Source: Methanolobus zinderi (GTDB lineage Archaea; Halobacteriota; Methanosarcinia; Methanosarcinales; Methanosarcinaceae). From it: 64,000 nt of DNA. Location of the stretch: NCBI RefSeq assembly GCF_013388255.1, contig NZ_CP058215.1:992001-1056000 (forward strand), read 5' to 3'. Position numbers and translations under genes: made by a program. Shown here in pieces: positions 38,013 to 46,302 of this stretch (positions are counted from its first letter, which is position 1; every line of letters starts with the position of its first letter). The notes beneath the pieces were generated by a model. That model was not told the DNA's origin, made no database searches, and worked only from the letters and a program-made list of their open reading frames with translations.

Positions 38013-39095
38013 ATGGTACACATTGGTCTTACCTATAACGAAAATCATGATCTGCACGATCCAGTTCTAAACGGTTTTCCGGGTCCTGAGAATCCGGACC
38101 GCTTGAATCAAATTCTTGATTATCTTGCTAAAAAAGATATTTTTAACAATGAAACCTGCTCTGTGTATAATTCCGACCCTGCTCTGCTAGAAGATATCCT
38201 GAGGGTCCATGTCAGAGAATATGTGGATCTTGTACGGTCAAGTACAAAAAAGTCTGCCAGACAGCTTGGCACGGATACATATCTTTGTGATGCTTCCTTT
38301 GATGTATTGCTGCAGGCTATAGGTTGTGTTCTCAAAGCAGGTTCACTTGTTGCAAAGGGAAATTGTGATCACTCATTCGCACTAATAAGGCCGCCCGGTC
38401 ATCATGCCGGGATCTCAAATTCGAGTGGGTTCTGTGTCTTCAATAATTCGGCCATTCTGGCAAGATACCTGCAGGCAGAACACGGGCTGGAAAAGATTGT
38501 TATAATCAATATTGATGCGCATGCCTCTGACGGGACATACAGTATTTTTTCTGACGACTCTGATGTACTCTGTATTTCAGTTCATCAGGACCCTTCAACA
38601 TTGTATCCATATAAATGTTTCACAAAGGATATTGGTGTTTATCCAGCACTTGGTTTTTGTATTAACATGGAAATGCCTCCGCGGTCTGGGAATTCTGAAT
38701 ATGCAATATTCTTTGATGAATTTGTAATTGAAGTACTGGAACAGTTCGATCCTGATATAGTTATCCTTGAATGTGGTTTTGACTCATATTACAAGGAATC
38801 ACTTGCACAGCTTGATCTTACAGTCGATGGTTACTATCACATTGTTTCAAAGCTGGCAAAAAGGTGGAATACTGTCTGTCTTCTGGAAGGGGGCTATCAT
38901 GATGATCTGGGCCTGCTTGTATTTGCAGTTATCGAAGGGCTTATGGGCAGGAAGACCGTAGTTGATGAGGTGGACCAGGTTGATCTTCTGGCAAGCAGGG
39001 ATACCAGCACTAGAAAAATTTTTATAAAAAAGCTTTCTAAATTAAGAATGATACTTGATCCCTACTGGGAATTCAGTGTCAACTCCAGGGTGTGA
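38013..39095 (+). CDS. HDAC-family deacetylase, second copy
   Basis: 360 residues from ATG 38013, with GAGGTG just before it; the earlier ATG at 38001 overlaps the preceding stop. Catalytic and zinc motifs are intact: RPPGHHA, NIDAHASDGT, GFDSYY and EGGYH. It resembles the catalytic domain of the preceding gene but lacks the acidic N-terminal half. Two deacetylases side by side may have different substrates or act as a heterodimer. The GNAT gene follows after four bases. Confidence 0.88.
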   Translation: MVHIGLTYNENHDLHDPVLNGFPGPENPDRLNQILDYLAKKDIFNNETCSVYNSDPALLEDILRVHVREYVDLVRSSTKKSARQLGTDTYLCDASFDVLLQAIGCVLKAGSLVAKGNCDHSFALIRPPGHHAGISNSSGFCVFNNSAILARYLQAEHGLEKIVIINIDAHASDGTYSIFSDDSDVLCISVHQDPSTLYPYKCFTKDIGVYPALGFCINMEMPPRSGNSEYAIFFDEFVIEVLEQFDPDIVILECGFDSYYKESLAQLDLTVDGYYHIVSKLAKRWNTVCLLEGGYHDDLGLLVFAVIEGLMGRKTVVDEVDQVDLLASRDTSTRKIFIKKLSKLRMILDPYWEFSVNSRV

Positions 39096-39099
39096 TAAG

Positions 39100-39990
39100 A
39101 TGATCGAGATTGCAAGAACTGACGATGGCTTAACTTTCTGCATTCTGGAATACTCTTCTGAACTTGACAAGTTGAGGATCGGTGATTTTGAATATTTTAA
39201 GAAACATCTTGGAATGGCGGACTATACAGCAAATTTCAGGAGCTGGCTTAAAAGACCTTCTGTTTTCTTAATGCTAATCATCTTTCATGGAAAAATCGTA
39301 GGCTGGACCATGAACGAGAAATGGAACAAACCATCTGCCGATGGCAGACCTGTCTTTGTACTAAGAGCCATCGAGATCTCCCCCGGACTTTCCCGAAAGG
39401 GTCATGGAAAAGATCTCTTTGTTATGGTTTCCCGCTTCCTTCCCGGCCATATGATTACAAAACCGGTCAATGCAAGTGCTCGTGCATTCTTTGAATCCCT
39501 TGGCTTTATTCTGCCTGATATCCATAGTCCGGTAAACCTGAATGATCATCCCGGTTACCTGATACTGTCCGAAGAGAGGAAGCCTTCTCTTAAATCAATT
39601 ATTATGGACAGATTCAACGCAAATATCCTCTCTGCCAGGCAGAAGAAGTTCCCAAAAGAGCTCATTGTTGAAAACCCGGGCGAACAACAGGATGGATCTG
39701 CTGATATGGAGGGATCACCGGATGATGGAGTTACTCAGGAAAGGGCTGACTCTGAAGCAGAGGACAGTTCTGAAGATAATGATTCTCAGGCTGCTGAAGA
39801 TCTCCCTGTACAGGATCGGATAGTAAACGATACGGAAGGAGAGTTCAAAGGTGATCAGAAAATGATGACTCCATGCAAATGCGGTGCTTATTCTGCAGGA
39901 AAGTTCCTTCAGGAAGGTTCCAGGTGCGGAACCGCCTTTGTCTGCCTGCAGTGTGGTACTGAGCGCTATTTCCTTCCGTTGAAGAAATAA
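39100..39990 (+). CDS. GNAT acetyltransferase with C-terminal zinc ribbon
   Basis: 296 residues from ATG 39100 (GGGTGTGATAAG before it; an upstream start at 39055 would overlap the HDAC). The GNAT acetyl-CoA motif A is LRAIEISPGLSRKGHGKDL, and the later ASARAFFESLGF is motif B. Residues ~195-255 are acidic linker, then CKCGAYSAGKF and CLQCGTERYF supply a CxC...C...CxxC zinc ribbon. It pairs with the two deacetylases upstream, and it is distantly similar to the GNAT at 44919. The acceptor is unknown. Confidence 0.75.
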   Translation: MIEIARTDDGLTFCILEYSSELDKLRIGDFEYFKKHLGMADYTANFRSWLKRPSVFLMLIIFHGKIVGWTMNEKWNKPSADGRPVFVLRAIEISPGLSRKGHGKDLFVMVSRFLPGHMITKPVNASARAFFESLGFILPDIHSPVNLNDHPGYLILSEERKPSLKSIIMDRFNANILSARQKKFPKELIVENPGEQQDGSADMEGSPDDGVTQERADSEAEDSSEDNDSQAAEDLPVQDRIVNDTEGEFKGDQKMMTPCKCGAYSAGKFLQEGSRCGTAFVCLQCGTERYFLPLKK

Positions 39991-40062
39991 GCTCCTGTTT
40001 ATTGCTTTTTAAGTACTTTTCTGCTTACCCCTAATTTTATATTTGTTTATCAATGGAAGGGT

Positions 40063-40893
40063 ATTTTTGGCACACTTCTCAAGGTTCAGCAGAATATAAG
40101 CGAAAGATTCCCAAAATCAAAGGTTCCCTGGAATGAGACTCGCAAGTTCCTGAAATGCTTTACAATCGATGCTATCAGATCAAATTCACTGCATAAGTTC
40201 CATATGAAGCTGTTCAATGAGAGCGGACTCGGGTCAATGCAACTTATTTCGTATGCGCCCATGAATTATATTTTCGCTGTTCCGAATAACCCCATATGCA
40301 ACTGTTATCCTGCTTTGAACAACCAGAAAGTATGTGTTGCCACCACCGATGCACTGCACAGGTTCTTTACCGAGGAACTTGAACTTGAATGTTCCGTGGA
40401 AGAGACCGAGTGTATAAAGAACGGTGATCCTGTATGCAAGTTCAAGGTAGCCCTGCAGCCTATATCAGCCTACCAGATAATGCTGGATGAGCAGGACAAG
40501 ATGATCTTATCGGGAGTCCGACCTCCAGTGGACCAGAACGAGCTTATTGAAAGGGTCAAGGCGCTGACAGTGTACAAATTGCTGGATAACGGTAAGCTCT
40601 CTGAGATCGGTAATGCTTACATGCAGTTTGCAGGCAACATGAAAGTCCAGGAAAAGATATTCGATCCGCCCTGGAAAAAGGAAGAGGAAATTGCTGCTGT
40701 TGCCTCAAAGCACAGTACCTTCGGATCGGCCTTTGGTGAGATGGCTCAGAAGATCCAGGATACTCCGGCGGAAAAGGCTCCGCCTGCAACAAGTACAGCA
40801 AAAGAGGAAAATCCCAAATTACAGGAAGAGGCCAAAAAAACGGATAGCTTTGCCGAACTTATGGCTAAAATGAAGAAAAACCAAGAGGCTTGA
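40063..40893 (+). CDS. V4R-like cysteine-containing protein; start region irregular
   Basis: The conserved-looking frame runs at least from 40063 (IFGTLLKVQQNISERFPKSK) to the stop at 40893, about 276 residues. The domain ends with CSVEETECIKNGDPVCKFKV, the Cys pattern of V4R (4-vinyl reductase) small-molecule or metal-binding domains. A Pro/Lys/Gln-rich tail follows. The only nearby ATG is 40053, one base out of frame: dropping one G of GGG at 40059-40061 would give MEGIFGTLL. So an indel, sequencing error or ATT start is implied; ATG 40204 would cut the domain. Gap of 3 bases to the Sm-like gene. Confidence 0.65.
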   Translation: MFGTLLKVQQNISERFPKSKVPWNETRKFLKCFTIDAIRSNSLHKFHMKLFNESGLGSMQLISYAPMNYIFAVPNNPICNCYPALNNQKVCVATTDALHRFFTEELELECSVEETECIKNGDPVCKFKVALQPISAYQIMLDEQDKMILSGVRPPVDQNELIERVKALTVYKLLDNGKLSEIGNAYMQFAGNMKVQEKIFDPPWKKEEEIAAVASKHSTFGSAFGEMAQKIQDTPAEKAPPATSTAKEENPKLQEEAKKTDSFAELMAKMKKNQEA

Positions 40894-40896
40894 AAA

Positions 40897-41232
40897 ATGC
40901 CGGGTATCAGAAAAGATCCGTTTGACGATCATCTGTCAGACTTTATCGGAGAAAACGTTCGTGTGATTACACGAAAATCACATTACAGGGGAATATGTGT
41001 GAAAATAGATCATGATAACAATAACGTATTACTGAATAACGTGCTGCAGAAAAGCGAAGCCGGATGGATTGACATAAGTGATAAAATGCTTGTGATGGGC
41101 TCCTCGGTCGAATCCATATATCTCGAGAAAAGTTTCCCTTTTGACAGCAACGAGTCTCTGATCCTGGCGATCGAGAAGGGTGATATGCTGGAGTTCGAAG
41201 GTGAGACCATGGGTCTGGAGGAATTGGAATGA
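40897..41232 (+). CDS. Sm-like (LSm-fold) small protein
   Basis: 111 residues. FIGENVRVITRKSHYRGICV, then IDHDNNNVLLNNV, matches the Sm1 motif (V-x-V... Y-x-G... D... N-x-x-L), and LVMGSSVESIYLEK matches Sm2 (G-x-x-V-x-x-I). A 30-residue C-terminal acidic tail follows. Classical archaeal LSm proteins form RNA-binding rings; this one is divergent and sits in a signalling run, so it may be a protein-binding adaptor. Its stop overlaps the ATG of the KaiC gene. Confidence 0.65.
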   Translation: MPGIRKDPFDDHLSDFIGENVRVITRKSHYRGICVKIDHDNNNVLLNNVLQKSEAGWIDISDKMLVMGSSVESIYLEKSFPFDSNESLILAIEKGDMLEFEGETMGLEELE

Positions 41233-42283
41233 ATCAGGAAGAAAGAATACCCACGGGAATACTACACTGCTCGTTGTTGGTTCAAGTGGTACGGGAAAAT
41301 CCACGTTCGCAATGCAGTATCTCACCTACGGTCTGGAACATGGCGAGAATGCACTGTACATCAGTATGGAAGAACCACCTGAGCAGATCCTGCGTGAAGC
41401 AAGGATGCTTGGTTTCAATCTGGATAAGTTCTATGAAAAAGAGCTTTTCTTCTTCCATTCTAAGGGTAAGGATTTCGTAAAGCTTGTAGATGAACAGTTG
41501 CCTGCCCTGGTCGAGGCTAACAAGAACTTCTCGGTAAAGACCCGTGTTGTCATAGACCCTTTGACTCCTCTAATATGGGCGGTTGATGATAAGCAGGAAC
41601 AGCGTGAGATCATCACCAAACTCTTCTACACCATGAAACAGCTCGGACCGGTCCTGATCACAACTGAGGAACACGCAGCACCCGGTGAGACCATCGGTGA
41701 GGATGTGCTTATTCCCATATACATGTCAGACGGCGCAGTGCACCTTACATACCGTCCCATTGGCGGGGCTTTTAACAGGGCGCTTGAGATCGTGAAGATG
41801 CGTGCAACAAGACACGGTGAGGAAGTGTATCCATATATCTTTGTGCGTGGCATAGGAGTTGTTGTAAGGACAACGCCTCTCGTATCTGCGGAGGATATGC
41901 GCAAGTATGACGATCTATTCGATAAGGCCATCAGAACAGCAGCAGATCTGGGAGCAAGTGAAACGGTGCTGGAACGCCTTGCATATGTAAAGGAGAACTG
42001 GTCATATCCTTTCTCCCCGAAGGAAACACTGCAGATATTCTTTGAATCCCAGGGACTTACCGATGCACTCACAAGAGAGGAGATTGCCCGCAGAAAGGAG
42101 GAGAGCGCACCATCGGATGTGCAACTTAACGTAGATGATCTATCCTCTACGGAGACAACGGAATCTGCTGAAGCCGTTCCTGATGAACCTGTGGAAGCGG
42201 CTGAAGATGGTGAAGCCGGGGACGATGACGAGGATCTGATAGAGATCAACGATCTGCGTGAGCTGGAAGAAATGTTACAGTGA
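41229..42283 (+). CDS. KaiC/RAD55-type ATPase; frame broken before Walker A
   Basis: ATG 41229 gives MNQEERIPTG, the usual KaiC-domain opening, but about 14 codons that normally hold GLDELxGGG are missing and the frame changes near 41256. From there a second frame gives NTTLLVVGSSGTGKSTFAMQ (Walker A), SMEEPPEQIL (catalytic Glu pair) and VVIDPLTPLIW (Walker B) to the stop at 42283, ending in a ~50-residue acidic tail. Upstream codons of that frame at 41180 are the shadow of the Sm-like gene. Either the gene is a recent pseudogene or the assembly lost about 46 bases at an ACGGGAA microhomology. I list it as CDS because the remaining ~340 codons are intact. Confidence 0.75.
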
Positions 42284-42294
42284 TTTAAGGTGCG

Positions 42295-43071
42295 GTGAAG
42301 CTGGTGGCCAAAAAGACAAAGGATGATCTGGAAGATGTATCTCTTCTGAAGTTTGCCCTGGTCTCTCAGTTAAAGAGGACCTATAAGGCCAGTGAGGTAG
42401 ACGTACTTCTGTTTGCAGGTGCAGATGGCAGGATCTATGCTTCGTATATCCCGGAAAGCATAGGTGCAAAGATTTTCGAGCTGACCAATCTGATAAGCCA
42501 TAATCTGCTTCATGTAAGCCAGCAGCTTGCGATGGGACTTCGCCAGTCGGTCATCGAATATGATTTCGGGACGGTGATATTCTCTTCTGTGGGAAAAGGA
42601 GCACTCCTGATATCACTTTTTACTGGCAAGGCAGACCTTTCGGAAGATATGGCCAAGATCGAGGTGGCAAGACAGGTAGTTCAGCATATATTTGAACAAC
42701 GTCCCATGACCTCTGATGAGCTTTCCAACTATTCGGATGAGGTCGCAGCCGAGCTACGTGAGCTTTCAAAAATAGTGTTCAATGAGATGTATACCCAGTC
42801 TTCCGAGTACAAAAAGAATATGGAAATTCTTGCCGATATTAAGGAGAAGATCACAGGCGTTATGGGAAGAGGTGAAGTAGAGCAGGTACTTGCCATGGCC
42901 TTCAATGAAATAGCCTCTACTCCCAAGTGGATGACTGAAGATTTGTGGCCTCTGCTTGTCGAGATGATCATAAGGGATCAGATAAGACCCCTTCACGGTG
43001 ATTATGTTGCAGATATGTGTGAAGCTGAATGGATACCTGATATCAAACACAAACTGGAGTCATTCGTATGA
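42295..43071 (+). CDS. Roadblock/LC7-like domain protein
   Basis: About 258 residues from GTG 42295 (AAGGTGC upstream; GTG 42304 is possible). The N-terminal ~130 residues (EVDVLLFAGADGRIYASYIP, then SVGKGALLISLFTGK) show the Roadblock/LC7 beta-alpha pattern of MglB-like regulators of small GTPases. The C-terminal half is helical and ends in a conserved-looking MTEDLWPLLVEMIIRDQIRP. Archaeal Roadblock proteins often neighbour signalling ATPases. It lies 11 bases after the KaiC gene. Confidence 0.6.
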   Translation: MKLVAKKTKDDLEDVSLLKFALVSQLKRTYKASEVDVLLFAGADGRIYASYIPESIGAKIFELTNLISHNLLHVSQQLAMGLRQSVIEYDFGTVIFSSVGKGALLISLFTGKADLSEDMAKIEVARQVVQHIFEQRPMTSDELSNYSDEVAAELRELSKIVFNEMYTQSSEYKKNMEILADIKEKITGVMGRGEVEQVLAMAFNEIASTPKWMTEDLWPLLVEMIIRDQIRPLHGDYVADMCEAEWIPDIKHKLESFV

Positions 43072-43080
43072 GGTGCCATC

Positions 43081-44898
43081 GTGAGTAGTGATACTGACAT
43101 AGTTCCCGAATGCTGTCATGGAGAGGATCTTATGCTAGCAGAATCCGGGGAAACTGATGTTCGATCCGAAGACAGTGAGGATATCTCGCCTGAGGATGAT
43201 TCAGAGTTAATGGAAGCTGCTTATAATTATTCCACAGACGGTCCTAACAATATTGAAGGATCTCCGGAAGCATCTGTCACGGAGTATCAGAAAAATGCCA
43301 GTCCTGGCACAGATCAGGAATTATCCGAGGGTGATGCTGATATTCAGCCTGCACAAACCGACGGATTCGATACTCACGAAGAAAATGATGCTAGTTCTTT
43401 CCAGGATGAAAATATGATTGATCCGGATTCTGATCCCGATGAGTGTTATATGGCAGAAGGTCCCAGGGTGGAACAGGTATCATCGGAAGATCTGCCCTAT
43501 TCCGAGCTGGAAGAAAAATATCTGGACCTTGAAGCAAGGTTTGCAGAACTTCAGGAAAAGGTCAATACCAGTTTCAATGAGCAATCTGAGAATATGCAAC
43601 ATATCAGGGAAGAGCTTTCATCAAGATCCGATCGGAATGAGTTTAAGCAGTTGAGAAAGGACTTTGATCTTTTTTCTAAACGTTTGAGAAGGGTAGCAAA
43701 GGCGGAGGATTCTGTCAACGCAGAAGCACTTGATGCGGCAAAGGTCCCGCCGGAAGTACTTGAGATCACCTATGCAAAAACCCTGAACGATCTTTATGAC
43801 GCGATGTTCAATATCTTCGGCGATAAGGAATCCGCGGAAATTATTGAAGATGCCAGGGACAAGGTACGTAATTTCAGTGCAGGTGTGGACTTTTTCAGGT
43901 TCGAGAACGGAACCTTCCGTGTGGAGGGGCTTTCAAAAGCCACTTCATCAAAACTTGTTTCTGTAAAACAGATACATTCAACATATATTGAATTATTCAA
44001 ATTATTATCCCAGCATATTCCGAATTACAATTCACAGGACTTCCGGTCCTTTGTGGAAACAGGAAGCCGTGAATATACAGTTGAGAAAGTGGTTGTCCAT
44101 GAGGAATCCATAGAAAGCCTGTGGTCAGAGATCAATAACGCCAGTGAAGAGCTTTCCAATCTCACAGAGAATATGACCTTCATAGCCGAACTTCAGAACA
44201 CTCAACTTGATGATATCAAATCAAATTCTGAAGGTATCGAAGAGATCAACGGCAAGATCCAGGATATAGCAAAGGCTGTCAATCTGCATACAAAAGCCCT
44301 GAAGAAACTCAATAATAACCTTGCATCACTTATGTCTTCAGAGGGCTTAGAAGGAATTCCCTCTTCAGGTTCAGTCGAGGTGGACATCTCAAAGTTCGAG
44401 CAGCATCTAGAATCCAAAGCAGATCGCTCTGAAATCCTTGATATTTCAGCTTCCATCAATGAGTTCAGGGAAGAACTGAAGGGTTCACTTGTGTCGATGA
44501 AGGAGCAGCAGGAATCAATGGTAAGTGTTGAAATGCTGGAAAGCATCCGTTCTGAGGTCATACAACTGCGCGAACAGATGGAAACTCTGCAGAATACCAC
44601 TCCGGCAGTACCAGATGTAACAGATATATCCGATACTCCGGCTGTTGAGGAGGATCCGGTAGATACCGGCCCACAGTCAAACATTGGAGCTTATGAACAG
44701 TTAATCATTGAGGAGCTGGCAAGCCTTGGTCCCGTAACCCTGAAACAGCTTGAGAATCAGGTGAACTCAAGGGGATGCGAGATCGGCTTTGATGAGCTCT
44801 CTTCTATTGTGGATACCATGGAACAGGCACAGTTGCTGACATCTTTCAAGAAGGGCAGGTATACGTATCTCTCCCTGAAAGAGCTGGCGAATGTCTGA
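43081..44898 (+). CDS. Coiled-coil protein with C-terminal winged helix
   Basis: 605 residues from GTG 43081 (GAGGTG seven bases upstream). Residues 1-135 are acidic and likely disordered; ~140-215 a coiled coil (LEEKYLDLEARFAELQEKV); ~220-345 a globular helical domain (FRFENGTFRVEGLSKATSSK); ~350-510 more coiled coil; ~535-605 a winged helix (IEELASLGPVTLKQLENQV). Length and coiled coils suggest a scaffold with a DNA- or protein-binding end. It is not the ArlD/E domain. I do not know the family. Confidence 0.6.
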   Translation: MSSDTDIVPECCHGEDLMLAESGETDVRSEDSEDISPEDDSELMEAAYNYSTDGPNNIEGSPEASVTEYQKNASPGTDQELSEGDADIQPAQTDGFDTHEENDASSFQDENMIDPDSDPDECYMAEGPRVEQVSSEDLPYSELEEKYLDLEARFAELQEKVNTSFNEQSENMQHIREELSSRSDRNEFKQLRKDFDLFSKRLRRVAKAEDSVNAEALDAAKVPPEVLEITYAKTLNDLYDAMFNIFGDKESAEIIEDARDKVRNFSAGVDFFRFENGTFRVEGLSKATSSKLVSVKQIHSTYIELFKLLSQHIPNYNSQDFRSFVETGSREYTVEKVVVHEESIESLWSEINNASEELSNLTENMTFIAELQNTQLDDIKSNSEGIEEINGKIQDIAKAVNLHTKALKKLNNNLASLMSSEGLEGIPSSGSVEVDISKFEQHLESKADRSEILDISASINEFREELKGSLVSMKEQQESMVSVEMLESIRSEVIQLREQMETLQNTTPAVPDVTDISDTPAVEEDPVDTGPQSNIGAYEQLIIEELASLGPVTLKQLENQVNSRGCEIGFDELSSIVDTMEQAQLLTSFKKGRYTYLSLKELANV

Positions 44899-44918
44899 AT
44901 GTAGCGTGGAATTCTAAA

Positions 44919-45686
44919 ATGTCTGTTAAAAATATGTCTGTGTTACACCGGGCTGGCAATGTTTCCTACGGATTGCTGGGTTCTGAATCAGCAGTTGATG
45001 ATCTTGTCATTGAAGTTGGCAGGACAGGTCTATCCGGTTTCAATTATTTCCATAAGAAATTCGGTATGCCTTATGAGTTCCTTCTTAAAAGGTCTATCAG
45101 CTCGGGCCATGCCCTCTTTGCAGCCACAGATGACAATGCAAGGCTTTTAGGTTTTGCACGATTCGAAAAGATAGCCGATGAAGTAGAGAGGATACACAGG
45201 GGAAAGAAAAATGTTGTGAAGCGCCCTGTATATTTGCTCAGGAGTATAGAGGTCCATCCTTCTTTCAGGCATATAGGAATAGGCAGGTTGCTTTTTGCAA
45301 TTGCCGTGGAAAGTCTGAAATCCAGTGTAATAACATTGCCGGATAATTTCCAGGCTGCCCGTTTCTTCAGAGAGAAACTCATGTTTATAACGATCAGTGA
45401 GAACGACTGCACGGTTTCTGCGCGCTATAAGGATTACCTGCTTCTGTCATATCCCAAAGCAAGGGTTCTTCTGAAAACCATTGCAGAGAACTATCCTCGC
45501 ATGGTAATGCCTGAGCTTATAGATTCCTATGAGTCACTGATGTTCAAGTCGAATATGGGAAAAAGCATAAGCAGAAGAGATCTTAACAGGTTTAAAGAAC
45601 TGCTGGAAAGCTCAACTCATCTTGTCGATGGAAAGCTCTTGAAGGAAATGAATTCATTTTTAAATAAATTTACTGTAAAATCCTAG
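44919..45686 (+). CDS. GNAT acetyltransferase
   Basis: 255 residues. Motif A is RSIEVHPSFRHIGIGRLLFA, and NFQAARFFREKLMF is the following motif. The C-terminal ~80 residues are helical and unlike a GNAT domain (IENYPRMVMPELIDSYESL region). It resembles the zinc-ribbon GNAT at 39100 in the first 150 residues. It follows the coiled-coil gene by 20 bases. Substrate unknown; with the HDACs upstream it suggests reversible acylation. Confidence 0.75.
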   Translation: MSVKNMSVLHRAGNVSYGLLGSESAVDDLVIEVGRTGLSGFNYFHKKFGMPYEFLLKRSISSGHALFAATDDNARLLGFARFEKIADEVERIHRGKKNVVKRPVYLLRSIEVHPSFRHIGIGRLLFAIAVESLKSSVITLPDNFQAARFFREKLMFITISENDCTVSARYKDYLLLSYPKARVLLKTIAENYPRMVMPELIDSYESLMFKSNMGKSISRRDLNRFKELLESSTHLVDGKLLKEMNSFLNKFTVKS

Positions 45687-45706
45687 ATATATTGTCGAGG
45701 TGTTTT

Positions 45707-46276
45707 ATGAACCTGGATGTTCTGAGACTGCGTAAAGGATTGTTGAAATATTATGGTAAGTACAATGTTCAGGTCAAAAATTCTCATTCCGTATCTTCAA
45801 AGACCACTGTGGATGAGTGTTCGCAGTTTATTGATGAAATAGTCGGTGAGCTTGTGGCACCTATTGAAAATAATATCCGCCGGGAGCTATCCCAGCTTTT
45901 CAAGGAATGTGAGAATCCTGAGATTCCCTATTTTGAAGTTGTCATGGATATAATGCAGTTCATGAACGATTTTGTGGGTGATCCGCATGTGGTTGAGCTG
46001 ATCTTTGTAAGGGTAAACAACAGTGTTGCAAGGAAAAAGCTGGAAGTAGAGGATAAGGTCTACTACAGTGATGAGGAGTGGACAGAAGAAGTGTCGGAAG
46101 CCGCACTACAAAGGCTCAGGGATTCGGGTACGGAACGTGATTACCACTTCATGATCGATCAGATCGTCGATATACTCTCATATGCAACTACAGAGGAGAA
46201 ATTAAAAACCGTACGTATGCGGCTCAACAATATAATAAAGCAGCACAGTCACCGGGAATTAAAGGACCTTAACTGA
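45707..46276 (+). CDS. Helical protein of unknown function
   Basis: 189 residues from ATG 45707, preceded by GAGGTG; an upstream ATG at 45692 adds five residues. No recognised domain. Predicted all-helical, with TTVDECSQFIDEIVGELVAP early and DQIVDILSYATTEEKLKTVR near the end. It is the last gene of the plus-strand run before the convergent KaiC-like gene at 46303, 26 bases away. Confidence 0.55.
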   Translation: MNLDVLRLRKGLLKYYGKYNVQVKNSHSVSSKTTVDECSQFIDEIVGELVAPIENNIRRELSQLFKECENPEIPYFEVVMDIMQFMNDFVGDPHVVELIFVRVNNSVARKKLEVEDKVYYSDEEWTEEVSEAALQRLRDSGTERDYHFMIDQIVDILSYATTEEKLKTVRMRLNNIIKQHSHRELKDLN

Positions 46277-46302
46277 CAGCTAATTGTCTGTAACGTGTGA
46301 TT

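Noticed and set aside
41180-41260. KaiC gene starting at 41180
   Set aside because: The upstream residues in that frame are only the other-frame reading of the Sm-like gene; the real start is ATG 41229 in a different frame, so a frame break is the better explanation.
41626-42249. 207-codon minus-strand frame opposite the KaiC gene
   Set aside because: Ser-rich shadow of the acidic KaiC tail; no ribosome-binding site or domain.
43081-44898. ArlD/E (FlaD/E) identity for the coiled-coil protein
   Set aside because: Coiled coils and position suggested it, but the conserved ArlD/E Trp-containing domain is not visible and a winged helix ends the protein.
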